From Candidatus Moraniibacteriota bacterium (GTDB taxonomy: Bacteria > Patescibacteriota > Minisyncoccia > Moranbacterales > GCA-2747515), in contig CAMZLB010000016.1 of NCBI GenBank assembly GCA_947311515.1, positions 1-54,286 on the forward strand: a DNA stretch of 54,286 nucleotides, given 5' to 3'. This document shows, piece by piece, positions 42,737 to 51,170 of the stretch; the first letter of the stretch is position 1, and every line of letters begins with the position of its first letter. The position numbers were made by a program, and so were the translations under genes. The notes under the pieces were generated by a model. The model searched no databases, was not told where the DNA came from, and worked only from the letters and a program-made list of their open reading frames with translations.

Positions 42737-43570
42737 TCAACAACCGCAAATATCGTTAGCCTCATTTATGATTCTGTTTAGTTTATCACCTCTTATACCA
42801 ATTTTTTCCAATAAGTATTTTTTTTGTCTTACTTCACGACAAACCACAAGTCCATAACTTATAATATGTCTCTTCTGCTTTCTAGTTAAAGATGTTATAG
42901 CTGTCACTGGATGAAGTCCTGTTTCTTCTATTAAGTTAGCTAGACTACCACCACCTTCTGGATATCTCCAAGATATTAATCCCATACCAATACATTTTGC
43001 ATATTTTCTAGCGTCTGTTGTAAATTTTGTATTAGTAACAATCCAAACTTTATGTAAATGTTTTTTATTTTCCAATTTATCCCATCTAGATCTAATATCT
43101 TCATATCTAGACTTCATGTACAAAACAGTTTGAATGCTACTTTTATATCCAGTTTTATTATGAAATTTACATTCAAATAGATAATGCTTTTTACCCTTAA
43201 ATCCTACAACGTCAGCTTCATGCGAAACACACTCTCCTTGTAAAATTTGATTCGTTTTTACAGAATATCCTTTGGCTGTAAGTAATCTAGCTACAAACTG
43301 CTCAAAAGGATATCCACTTGGCCCTAGGTGAGTTATTGCTCGTCTCAAATTATACTTTGCAGCATATACAGTTTTTTTCTTTTTTAACCTTTCGAAAACT
43401 GCATGATGTAAATCGTCTGTAGATGTTATAATCGATGTTTTAATAACATCTGATACTATTTCTTCTGCTGTGTTTCTATCAATGTCCGCACGATACAACG
43501 ACTCAAGTAACTTTTGTCTCGAAAATAATTGAGTATCTCCTGCTGATTTTAGAATATTCTTTGGAGTCAT
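42737..43570 (-). CDS. ATP-cone plus restriction-endonuclease-like (Mrr/PD-(D/E)xK) protein
   Basis: 277 residues with an N-terminal ATP-cone-like region (about 1-80, DTQLFSRQKLLESLYRADID... AAKYNLRRAI), as in ribonucleotide reductase regulators and NrdR. A nuclease core follows: YPFEQFVARLLTAKGYSV (E90), HEADVVGF (D120) and YLFECKFH (E133-x-K135), the PD-(D/E)xK layout of Mrr-like endonucleases. A C-terminal helical region (SLTRKQKRHIISYGLVVCREV) resembles HhH-type repeats. Perhaps an ATP/dATP-gated DNA nuclease; the actual role is unknown. It lies 8 nt after the LOG gene and 28 nt before tyrS. Confidence 0.75.
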   Translation of the reverse strand: MTPKNILKSAGDTQLFSRQKLLESLYRADIDRNTAEEIVSDVIKTSIITSTDDLHHAVFERLKKKKTVYAAKYNLRRAITHLGPSGYPFEQFVARLLTAKGYSVKTNQILQGECVSHEADVVGFKGKKHYLFECKFHNKTGYKSSIQTVLYMKSRYEDIRSRWDKLENKKHLHKVWIVTNTKFTTDARKYAKCIGMGLISWRYPEGGGSLANLIEETGLHPVTAITSLTRKQKRHIISYGLVVCREVRQKKYLLEKIGIRGDKLNRIINEANDICGC

Positions 43571-43578
43571 ATTTCTTT

Positions 43579-44322
43579 CTATCGAATTGATTCATTTATA
43601 AACTTATGAGCCTCCTCAGCTGTGTCAAATAAATGAAACAAGTCTAAGTCTTTTTCTGAAATAGAGCCATTTTTTTCATAAAATGATGTTCTTATCCAGT
43701 CTACTAATGGACTCCAGAATTCTTTATTAATTAATATGATTGGAGTAGGTGACGCTTTACCTGTTTGAACAAGTGTTAGCATTTGAAAAAGTTCATCCAT
43801 TGTGCCAAAGCCACCCGGAAATGCTATATAAATCTGAGAGGCAAATGATAGTATAACCTTTCTAGTGAAGAAATAGTCAAATGACTCGGCTTCAGTAACA
43901 TATTGATTTTTTCGTTCTGTTGCCTTTTCTCCTCCTGAAAGATTTATATTTATACCTACACTTTTGCCTCCAGCTTCTTTTGCTCCCTTATTTGCAGCCT
44001 CCATTATCCCAGGTCCGCCTCCAGTAAATATAGTAAATCCATCCGTCGCTAAAAGCGATGCAATTTTTGTAGCTTCCTCATAAACACTATTTTCAAATCC
44101 ATTTCTCGCACTTCCAAAAATTGTAACAGCTTTATCGTAGCCTCTTAAAAAATCATGGCCCTTTACAAATTCTGACTGAATCTTCAATATTCTCCATGAA
44201 AGTTCATCTTTACACTCTACCCCATGTCCAGTAACTCCTTTAAATATTTCTTTTTCTCTATCTATAGCTATCATGTCTTCATTTCCCTGTATACAAACTG
44301 TTAACTTTTTATCTCTATTCAT
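43579..44322 (-). CDS. LOG-family (TIGR00730) Rossmann-fold protein
   Basis: A 247-residue protein. FTGGGPGIMEAANKGAKEAG (about residues 97-116) and FPGGFGTMDELFQMLTL (about 167-183) are the GGGPG and PGGxGTxxE signatures of LOG proteins, which include cytokinin-activating phosphoribohydrolases that cleave nucleoside 5'-monophosphates to a free base. An extra N-terminal segment of about 50 residues precedes the usual AVTIFGSARN start. The substrate here is unknown. Upstream of the ATP-cone nuclease; the two may be functionally linked through nucleotides (speculative). Confidence 0.9.
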   Translation of the reverse strand: MNRDKKLTVCIQGNEDMIAIDREKEIFKGVTGHGVECKDELSWRILKIQSEFVKGHDFLRGYDKAVTIFGSARNGFENSVYEEATKIASLLATDGFTIFTGGGPGIMEAANKGAKEAGGKSVGININLSGGEKATERKNQYVTEAESFDYFFTRKVILSFASQIYIAFPGGFGTMDELFQMLTLVQTGKASPTPIILINKEFWSPLVDWIRTSFYEKNGSISEKDLDLFHLFDTAEEAHKFINESIR

Positions 44323-44391
44323 ATTTTTTAAAATTATTATCTACCTATCTGCAATATATATCAATGTACATTTAACGAACTTATGTAAAAA

Positions 44392-44421
44392 ATTATAACA
44401 TTTCTTTTACAGTTCGTACAA
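44392..44421 (-). promoter_or_regulatory. Candidate promoter inside the end of the transketolase gene, driving LOG-nuclease-tyrS-pheS
   Basis: On the minus strand, TTGTAC (44421-44416), an 18-nt spacer ending TGT and TATAAT (44397-44392); the -10 overlaps the transketolase stop codon. The leader would be about 65 nt. Confidence 0.45.
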
Positions 44422-46255
44422 TAGCACTAGCATTTATTTCCTCATAATCCAACAATTCTTCAGGAGATCCACTGTGTGGCATCTTTCGTACGCATAAATG
44501 TCTAATATCAGAGCTACTACCACTGAGAAATGATTTAACAGCTTCGCCTAAGCCTCCCTCTTCAAAATGATCTTCTACAACAACTATTTTTCCCATAGTA
44601 TTTGCTATACTTGACAATGTAGATTCATCTAGTGGCTTTATGGAATACATATCAATTATTCTAACTTTTATACCATCACCAAATAAAATTCGTGTTGCCT
44701 TAATTGCTTCATGAACATTTATACCTGATGCTACTATTGCAACTTTATCATCATCACTGCCCATGAGTGTCTTACTTCCTCCTGCTGGAAAGTCTTCTGA
44801 TTCATCATATAAGACAGGAACACTTTCTCTAACTATTCTGAGATAAGATATACCTTTATGATTATTTAATTCTCTAGTTATTGATCTTGTGCTAGTAATG
44901 TCTGATGGCGAAAATACAACACTATCCATTATAGAGCGAAAAAATGCCACATCTCCCAATCCCATCTGCGAAGCTCCATCGTATCCAATAGAAACTCCAG
45001 CATGTGTTCCAACACAAACTAAATTAATATCATCATTAAATTGTGTCATACGTATCTGATCATAAGCTCTAGTCATAAAAGCAGCGAATGTTGAAATATA
45101 TGGCTTAAATCCACTTCTAGAAAGTCCAACTGCAACGCTTGCCATATTTTGTTCAGCTATAAACATCTCAAAAAATCTATCTGGAAAATTATCTTTTGCA
45201 TACCCTGCTCTAGTGGAGTTGCTAGTTTCTGCATCAAGAACAACGACTTTTGAATCTTTATGCATCACATCAAGTAAACCCTCTCCATAACCATCTCTCG
45301 GACTACATATTTCCCCTATTATTGGTGGATTTATATATTCTGTTTCTGGGAATATCACTTTTTTTTCAATTTCTGCCTTATTTGGAGCAATTAATTCACA
45401 TCTTATATCTGTATCAACTTGACCTATTTCAGATAGAGCTTTTTCAAGACTCTCGTAATCCAATATCTTTCCATGCCAACCATTCTCATCTTCCACAAAT
45501 GAAACTCCCTTACCTTTGATTGTGTTTGCAATAATCATAACTGGTTTTTCTGTTTCTTGTATAGCTTCAGAATATGCATTTTGCACAGAATTTATATCAT
45601 GACCATTAATCACAATAGCTCTCCAGCCAAAACTTCTTGCTCGCCAAGCGTATAAATCTGTAGCATTTCCAAGTATCGTTTCACCGCTTTGTCCAAGTCT
45701 ATTCACATCAACAATCGCAACTAAATTGTTACATTTGTAATAACTAGCAATTTCCATTGCTTCCCAAATTTGTCCTTCTGCCATTTCACCATCACCCAAA
45801 AGTACCCAAGTTCTTGCATTAAGTTTATTCATTTTTTGTTGAGCAATTGCTATTCCTAGTCCAACTGATAGACCTTGACCTAAAGAACCCGTAGTTACTT
45901 CAGTAAAGGGAAATAAATTCGTAGGATGTCCTTCTAGTCTAGAGCCAAATTTTCTAAAAGTCATTAACTCTTTTTCATCAATTCCTCCTGCTACAGCCCA
46001 AACAGAATAAAATAAAGGTGATGCATGTCCCTTTGAGAAAATAAGTCTATCATTTGAAGCACTTTCTTTATTATTTTTGTCAAATTTAAAGAAACTTTCT
46101 TGATTATCTTTAGTAAACATAAGTGTACTTACAAGCTCTACAGCACTAAGTGAAGAAGTTAGATGACCAGAGCCTGCATTAGTTGTCATATTTAAAATCC
46201 AATACCTAAGAAGTTTATTAATTTCTTTTAATTTATTTATATTTTTATTTTCCAT
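44393..46255 (-). CDS. tkt: Transketolase
   Basis: A 620-residue thiamine-diphosphate enzyme in one chain; in many CPR genomes and archaea it is split in two. The N-terminal domain has SKGHASPLFYSVWAVAGG (about 75), TTGSLGQGLSVGLGIAIAQ (about 122-140) and the ThDP motif GDGEMAEGQIWEAMEIASYY ending ...VDVNRLGQSG (about 155-194). The pyrimidine-binding domain begins SPRDGYGEGLLDVM (about 320), with FFEMFIAEQNMASVAVGLSR holding the catalytic Glu. It moves two-carbon units in the pentose phosphate pathway, a main source of ribose-5-phosphate in reduced genomes. Confidence 0.95.
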   Translation of the reverse strand: MENKNINKLKEINKLLRYWILNMTTNAGSGHLTSSLSAVELVSTLMFTKDNQESFFKFDKNNKESASNDRLIFSKGHASPLFYSVWAVAGGIDEKELMTFRKFGSRLEGHPTNLFPFTEVTTGSLGQGLSVGLGIAIAQQKMNKLNARTWVLLGDGEMAEGQIWEAMEIASYYKCNNLVAIVDVNRLGQSGETILGNATDLYAWRARSFGWRAIVINGHDINSVQNAYSEAIQETEKPVMIIANTIKGKGVSFVEDENGWHGKILDYESLEKALSEIGQVDTDIRCELIAPNKAEIEKKVIFPETEYINPPIIGEICSPRDGYGEGLLDVMHKDSKVVVLDAETSNSTRAGYAKDNFPDRFFEMFIAEQNMASVAVGLSRSGFKPYISTFAAFMTRAYDQIRMTQFNDDINLVCVGTHAGVSIGYDGASQMGLGDVAFFRSIMDSVVFSPSDITSTRSITRELNNHKGISYLRIVRESVPVLYDESEDFPAGGSKTLMGSDDDKVAIVASGINVHEAIKATRILFGDGIKVRIIDMYSIKPLDESTLSSIANTMGKIVVVEDHFEEGGLGEAVKSFLSGSSSDIRHLCVRKMPHSGSPEELLDYEEINASAIVRTVKEML

Positions 46256-46307
46256 TATTTTTATTTTATTTTATTACTCTCAATATAGCTAATGTTTATA
46301 AATAGAA

Positions 46308-47249
46308 TTACACTCCAAGTAAATTATCTCTATAGGTTTTTATGGTTTTTATCCACCTATTCACACCCTCATCTGAATGACCTTCACAACTACTTCCACA
46401 TTTCCATATAATCATTTTATCTGGAGTTTTTCTATTATATTTATACACAAGATCGTGAATTCTTTTTCCTACTGTCTCAACTGCATCTTTTTTTGAATTA
46501 AAACACGTGTGTCCTCCAGAACCCATCTTCTCACGTTTTCCTCTGTATCCCCAATAATTGTAACATTCCTTCCCATTTAATACTGGCTTTCTTTTGCCCC
46601 AAGCACTTTCCTGCTTTGCAATTGCTAATAAGTATACAGCTACCTCTAAATCTTGCTCAAAAATATATGGAAGCATTTTTTCTATAGGATAGCCTTTTAC
46701 GATATTTTTTGCACGTTTTTCAAAAGCTAACTGCTCTTCATTTTTATTATCATTAGAAAGAGGTAATTTACCATATTGAATATTTTTCTCAACTTTATCT
46801 TTTTCCTCATATTTATTTATACTATTACTTTCATCTTTCTTTACTTCTGTATTATCTTCCAATATATTTTCTGTAATATCTATAACATGATCTGAAGCTT
46901 CAACCGTTTGTCCTAAGTTTTTATAAATAAGACTCATAGTAATCATGCCAAAAAACATAGCTCCTACCATCGAAAATTTCCATATTTTAAATGGAAAAAT
47001 TCTCTTATTTTCTTTTTTGAAATTATGAACTTCTGCGTTCAAATTTTTACTCTCTTTTTCCTTTGAATTACAGTGTGATAAACTATCTATCGAATGTCTA
47101 TTTTGACTTATATTCTCCTTAAAAAACTTACTGTCTACAGTTCTATGTTTTTTTACAACTCTAATACCATCTGATTTATGTATTAAATTATTTCTACGCT
47201 TACTAGCGCCAAAAGAATCTATCGATTTTATACTTTTTTTACGTTCCAT
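46308..47249 (-). CDS. Membrane-anchored lysozyme/glucosaminidase-like protein with a long basic cytoplasmic tail
   Basis: 313 residues. Residues 1-88 are basic and polar (many K, R, S, H), residues about 91-112 form one span (IWKFSMVGAMFFGMITMSLI), a linker rich in D/E/K/N follows, and residues about 180-313 form an extracytoplasmic lysozyme-like domain. Its likely catalytic Glu is in AIAKQESAWGK (about 209-219), followed by CYNYWGYRG and an FNSKKDAVETVGKRI block. Those parts resemble the ExxxG...YN.WG pattern of glucosaminidase/lytic transglycosylase domains. It probably cuts peptidoglycan for growth, division or surface-structure assembly. Confidence 0.75.
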   Translation of the reverse strand: MERKKSIKSIDSFGASKRRNNLIHKSDGIRVVKKHRTVDSKFFKENISQNRHSIDSLSHCNSKEKESKNLNAEVHNFKKENKRIFPFKIWKFSMVGAMFFGMITMSLIYKNLGQTVEASDHVIDITENILEDNTEVKKDESNSINKYEEKDKVEKNIQYGKLPLSNDNKNEEQLAFEKRAKNIVKGYPIEKMLPYIFEQDLEVAVYLLAIAKQESAWGKRKPVLNGKECYNYWGYRGKREKMGSGGHTCFNSKKDAVETVGKRIHDLVYKYNRKTPDKMIIWKCGSSCEGHSDEGVNRWIKTIKTYRDNLLGV

Positions 47250-47333
47250 TACTTTTTTTAAATTAGTTCAAAAAAATTATATAAGTTTCTGTTTACAGTA
47301 TACCATAATTTATACATGCCGTAACATTGACAC

Positions 47334-47474
47334 TTAGGATAATGACTTTATTATTATAGATAGAGTCAGTATAACAATAAGAATTGCTATCACAAAAACA
47401 AGTGTAGACTCTAATTTTGTGTGTAGTATTCCGTGTGTCACATCTACTAAAAATTCTTGAAATTTCTCAATCAT
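47334..47474 (-). CDS. 46-residue single-span membrane mini-protein
   Basis: An ATG-started ORF with an amphipathic head (MIEKFQEFLVDVTHGILHTK) and a hydrophobic C-terminal half (STLVFVIAILIVILTLSIII). It starts 18 nt after the pilin-like gene stop and ends 84 nt before the lysozyme-like start. A small inner-membrane component of the same system is possible; no homology is claimed. Confidence 0.5.
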   Translation of the reverse strand: MIEKFQEFLVDVTHGILHTKLESTLVFVIAILIVILTLSIIIKSLS

Positions 47475-47492
47475 ATATTTTATATTACAAAA

Positions 47493-47990
47493 TTATAATC
47501 CTGCACGCGTAACACATGTAAATCCATTTACCGCACCTCTATACTGTTCGCTACATCCAATATCACTACAGCAAATTATATTACCATCATCAGATATTCC
47601 ATCCATATTTTTATCACGAAATACTCCAAAAGAATATTTACCTAATCTTTTATCATATATCGCAAAACCAGCATAAACATAATTGTTTTTTTCCACATTT
47701 GGCCATTTTTCCGAATCAAAACAAATTGAAGTGTCTGATAAAGGTTTGGCACTAGAACTACCATCGCACCCAAAAGGATTTGTAACGCAAAGAATATCAG
47801 AATTATCTGTAAAACAAGATTTAAAAACTGGTAATACTTCTCTAAGTTCAGTTAGTACAGTATTCTTTTGCACACTATATTTAATTGTGCTAATATTAAC
47901 TAATATTATACTAGTAATTAAAATTAAAATTACTAAAATCAACAATATTTCAATTAGGGTAAAAATAGGCTTTTTATTTTGTTTTTTCAT
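47493..47990 (-). CDS. Type IV pilin-like protein, cysteine-rich
   Basis: 165 residues from the ATG at 47990 (the frame reaches a TTG at 48002). A basic leader (MKKQNKKPI) is followed by FTLIEILLILVILILITSII, the N-methylation/hydrophobic helix of type IV pilins and pseudopilins. The residue before the expected cleavage site is Ile, not the usual Gly. The globular part has eight cysteines (around residues 66-160), enough for four disulfides, and a DKNMDGISDDGN loop that looks like a calcium site. A minor pilin or pseudopilin for a surface fibre or DNA uptake is plausible. It starts 3 nt from prmC on the other strand. Confidence 0.78.
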   Translation of the reverse strand: MKKQNKKPIFTLIEILLILVILILITSIILVNISTIKYSVQKNTVLTELREVLPVFKSCFTDNSDILCVTNPFGCDGSSSAKPLSDTSICFDSEKWPNVEKNNYVYAGFAIYDKRLGKYSFGVFRDKNMDGISDDGNIICCSDIGCSEQYRGAVNGFTCVTRAGL

Positions 47991-47993
47991 ATT

Positions 47994-48905
47994 ATGACAC
48001 AATCTTTAAATAAATCAATTTCAATCAAAGAAGTTCAAGAAATCTACTCAAAACAACTTCCACATACAGAATTAAACTTAATATTAGAATTAATTCTAAA
48101 CAAGTCTTCACTGTATTTTATCACAGAACCTTATAAAAAGATAGCTTATTCAGATATAAAATTATTAGAAAAGTTTATAAAAAGACGATTAAATGGGGAG
48201 CCTATTGCATATATATTAGGGAAAAAAGAATTTTATGGACGAGAATTTAAAATCTCATCAGATACACTGGTACCTAGACCTGAATCAGAATTAATAATCG
48301 ATATAATAAAAAAAGATTTAAACAACAATCATGAGACTTTTATTTTTTTAGATATTGGAACTGGGTCTGGAAATCTTATAACAACTCTATATTGTGAATT
48401 TTTAAATAAAAAAAATATAATTAATTACATTGCTACCGACATTTCCAATGATGCTTTAGAAATTGCTAAAAATAATTTCAAAAAATACACCACCAAAGAA
48501 TTAAAATTTTTTAATTCAGATTTATTAACTGATAAAAAACTTTTCAAATATTTGATAAATTCTTGTTCTAATGTTGAAAATTTAGTAATAGTAGCAAATC
48601 TCCCATACGTTGATATATTACTAAAAGAAGAGCTTTTAGTAAAACAAGAGTCTTGCGGATTAAAATTTGAGCCAGATATAGCTCTTTGGTCTAAAGATAA
48701 TGGACTTTGGCACTATAAACAATTAATTTCACAAATATTCAAGTTAAGAAGTTATCTTTCAAAAACAAAAATAACTTCTTTTTACGAAATAAATCCTGAC
48801 CAAAATATTTTATTAAAAGAAATTATAAAATCTCATAGTTATAAAAAAATAACTACTTATAAAGATTTGTCTAAAAAAAATAGAATAATAAAACATTCTT
48901 TTTGA
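47994..48905 (+). CDS. prmC: Release factor glutamine methyltransferase PrmC/HemK
   Basis: About 303 residues from the ATG at 47994; a TTG five codons earlier would overlap the pilin-like gene. It methylates the Gln of the GGQ motif in release factors RF1 and RF2. An N-terminal helical domain (1-75) ends with GEPIAYILGKKEFYGREFKI (blocks GEPIAYILGKKEFYG) and VPRPESELII. The SAM site is FLDIGTGSGNLI (about 111-122). The catalytic NPPY reads NLPYVD (about 202-207). The C-terminal FYEINPDQ matches the E-x-G-x-x-Q region. Stop TGA. Confidence 0.9.
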   Translation: MTQSLNKSISIKEVQEIYSKQLPHTELNLILELILNKSSLYFITEPYKKIAYSDIKLLEKFIKRRLNGEPIAYILGKKEFYGREFKISSDTLVPRPESELIIDIIKKDLNNNHETFIFLDIGTGSGNLITTLYCEFLNKKNIINYIATDISNDALEIAKNNFKKYTTKELKFFNSDLLTDKKLFKYLINSCSNVENLVIVANLPYVDILLKEELLVKQESCGLKFEPDIALWSKDNGLWHYKQLISQIFKLRSYLSKTKITSFYEINPDQNILLKEIIKSHSYKKITTYKDLSKKNRIIKHSF

Positions 48906-48992
48906 AAAGTGTTTATAAAACTCCAAAAATTGTTCTTTTGATATTTTTTATAAAAGATAATTCATAAAAACCTAGTTATATGTCACACTTAG

Positions 48993-50042
48993 TTATTTAG
49001 TTAATACCTCTAGTCCGGGCATACCTTGTGATGATAAAAATGAAAGCATTGCCCCTCCACCTGTTGAGACAAATGAAATTTTATCAAAATTTCCAGTTTG
49101 ATTCAAAGCTTGCACACTTTCACCTCCTCCAACAATTGAAAATACTTTTTTATTTTTTGCAATAGCATTTGCTATAAAAACAGTACCTTTATCAAAGGGC
49201 TTTTCTTCAAACTTTCCAAGAGGTCCATTCCAAATAATAGTTTTTGCATCTTTTATATAACTCACAAATTCTTCAATAGTTTTTTCCCCTATGTCAAATT
49301 TATTTTCAGCATAATCCACAGGTAAAACGATTTTATTACTAAATTCTATTTTTGCATCCTCTGCTTCTATAGAAATCCTTCCTCCAACTAATATTTTATC
49401 ATATGATTCCTCAAATTTCTTTATAAGTGGCAATTTAGTTTCTATTTTTGCTCCTCCTATTATAGCTATAGCTGGGTGATTTACTGCCTTTTTTGCTTCT
49501 TCTAATATACTAATCTCCTTTATTAATCTAATTCCAGCATATGATGGTAAATATTTAGTAATTCCACAAATTGAAGCATGTTCTCTATGAGAAACAGAAA
49601 ATGCATCATTTACATACACATCAAATGGTTCTGAGAGTTTTTTTGCAAAATCTTTATCATTTTTCTTTTCTTCTTTGTAAAAACGAACATTTTCCAAAAG
49701 AATGACCTCGTCATCTTCCACAATATTTAATTCATTACTTATTTTTTCTCCAATGCAATCAGAAACAAATTTAACTTTCATATCTAAAACTTTCTGCAAA
49801 TCATCTATTAAATATTTCATAGAAAACTTCTCATCATCCTTATTGGAGGGCCTCCCTCTATGACTTATAAGAGCAAGTTTTACATTTGAAAAAGATAGAA
49901 TGTAGTCAACTGTTTTAACTATAGATTCTAATTTATACGTATCCATTATATTTCCGTCAATATCCACAGAAACATTAAAATCTGTTCTAACCAGAACTCT
50001 CTTGTTATCAAAATTTACTTCTCTAATTGTTTTTAAATTCAT
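48993..50042 (-). CDS. pgk: Phosphoglycerate kinase
   Basis: 349 residues, about 40 shorter than the usual bacterial enzyme. It makes ATP from 1,3-bisphosphoglycerate in glycolysis. N-domain: RVLVRTDFNVSVD (residues 15-27), LISHRGRPSN (about 58-67), LLENVRFYKEE, VNDAFSVSHREHAS. C-domain: IGGAKIETKLPLI (about 194-206), WNGPLGKFEEKPFDKGT and VGGGESVQAL near the end. Loops in the C-terminal nucleotide domain are trimmed, but catalytic Arg and Lys positions are kept. Last gene of the scpAB-dacA-mraY-pgk run. Confidence 0.94.
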   Translation of the reverse strand: MNLKTIREVNFDNKRVLVRTDFNVSVDIDGNIMDTYKLESIVKTVDYILSFSNVKLALISHRGRPSNKDDEKFSMKYLIDDLQKVLDMKVKFVSDCIGEKISNELNIVEDDEVILLENVRFYKEEKKNDKDFAKKLSEPFDVYVNDAFSVSHREHASICGITKYLPSYAGIRLIKEISILEEAKKAVNHPAIAIIGGAKIETKLPLIKKFEESYDKILVGGRISIEAEDAKIEFSNKIVLPVDYAENKFDIGEKTIEEFVSYIKDAKTIIWNGPLGKFEEKPFDKGTVFIANAIAKNKKVFSIVGGGESVQALNQTGNFDKISFVSTGGGAMLSFLSSQGMPGLEVLTK

Positions 50043-50065
50043 TTTTTTAAAAAATTAAACTATTA

Positions 50066-51160
50066 TCATCCCATGCCTATTATACCAACTAATACTCCTA
50101 TTGTAGCTGTTATAGCAGTAAAAATCCATGCTCTCATTACAATCTTTGGTTCAGGCCAACCCAAAGCTTCAAAATGATGATGGATAGGTGCAGCCAAAAA
50201 TACCTTTCTACCAAAATATTTTTTGGATATTATTTGAATTCCTGCACTTCCAGTTTCGAGTATGTATACAAATACTATAATAAAAAATACTATTACAGAA
50301 TTTGTAAGCAGGGCGACAACTCCAAGTGTCGTACCAAGTGACATAGCTCCTGTATCTCCCATAAAAAATCTTGCAGGATGAATATTAAACCAGAGAAATG
50401 CAAGTAATGCTCCTGATATAGCTATACAAAAAGCGGATAAATCAACCTTATTTTGAAAAAAAGCAATAAGTCCAAATGCACTAAAAGCCATGAGTAATAT
50501 TCCTCCATTTAAACCATCTAAACCATCAGTTTCGTTTGATGAAAAAGCACTAAAAAGTATAACAGATATAAATAAAGGAATATACCAAATACCTATAGTA
50601 AAATCTCCAGATGCTGGAATATGAATTGTATCCCAACCAAGTTTATGATAAAACCACCAAGATCCAAGTCCTGCAATTATTGTAAGCCACATCACTCTTA
50701 CAATAAATCTCATACCTCCTCCTTTATTACTACCAAATCCTCTAATGCTCATATAATCATCCATAAGTCCCAATATTCCAGCAGCAACAAGTGCAAATAG
50801 TGGTAAATAGGTCTGACGAGATAAAAAGTCCAGTTTTGCTATAAAATTTGTATCAAATATTGTAGCCACAAAGGGTAGAAAATATTGAGAGATGAGCATA
50901 AAAAATAACACGCTAGCCCATACTATGACGCCACCCATTGTAGGAGTTCCATTTTTTTTTGCATGCAATTTACTTATAATTTTTAATTTATCACCTGATA
51001 CTGATTTTTTTTTAATCTTAATACCAATTTTATTTTTATATAAAAAATGTGTCCAAAATGGAGTAAAAACAAATGCAATAATGAAAGCTATAACTCCAGT
51101 TATTAATACCTTGAACACATTTACTATCTCTGGTATTGTGTGTAATTCTGCGATTTCCAT
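50066..51160 (-). CDS. mraY: Phospho-N-acetylmuramoyl-pentapeptide-transferase
   Basis: About 364 residues from the ATG at 51160 (MEIAELHTIPEI); the frame can be extended to a TTG at 51193 inside dacA, which is less likely. It moves phospho-MurNAc-pentapeptide to undecaprenyl phosphate, giving lipid I. About ten spans. Catalytic blocks: GLMDDYMSIRG (Asp pair), NETDGLDGLNGG and the HHH motif APIHHHFEALGWPEPKIVMR near the C-terminus. It lies in an operon with dacA; other mur genes are outside the window. Confidence 0.95.
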   Translation of the reverse strand: MEIAELHTIPEIVNVFKVLITGVIAFIIAFVFTPFWTHFLYKNKIGIKIKKKSVSGDKLKIISKLHAKKNGTPTMGGVIVWASVLFFMLISQYFLPFVATIFDTNFIAKLDFLSRQTYLPLFALVAAGILGLMDDYMSIRGFGSNKGGGMRFIVRVMWLTIIAGLGSWWFYHKLGWDTIHIPASGDFTIGIWYIPLFISVILFSAFSSNETDGLDGLNGGILLMAFSAFGLIAFFQNKVDLSAFCIAISGALLAFLWFNIHPARFFMGDTGAMSLGTTLGVVALLTNSVIVFFIIVFVYILETGSAGIQIISKKYFGRKVFLAAPIHHHFEALGWPEPKIVMRAWIFTAITATIGVLVGIIGMG

Positions 51161-51170
51161 ATAATTTATC

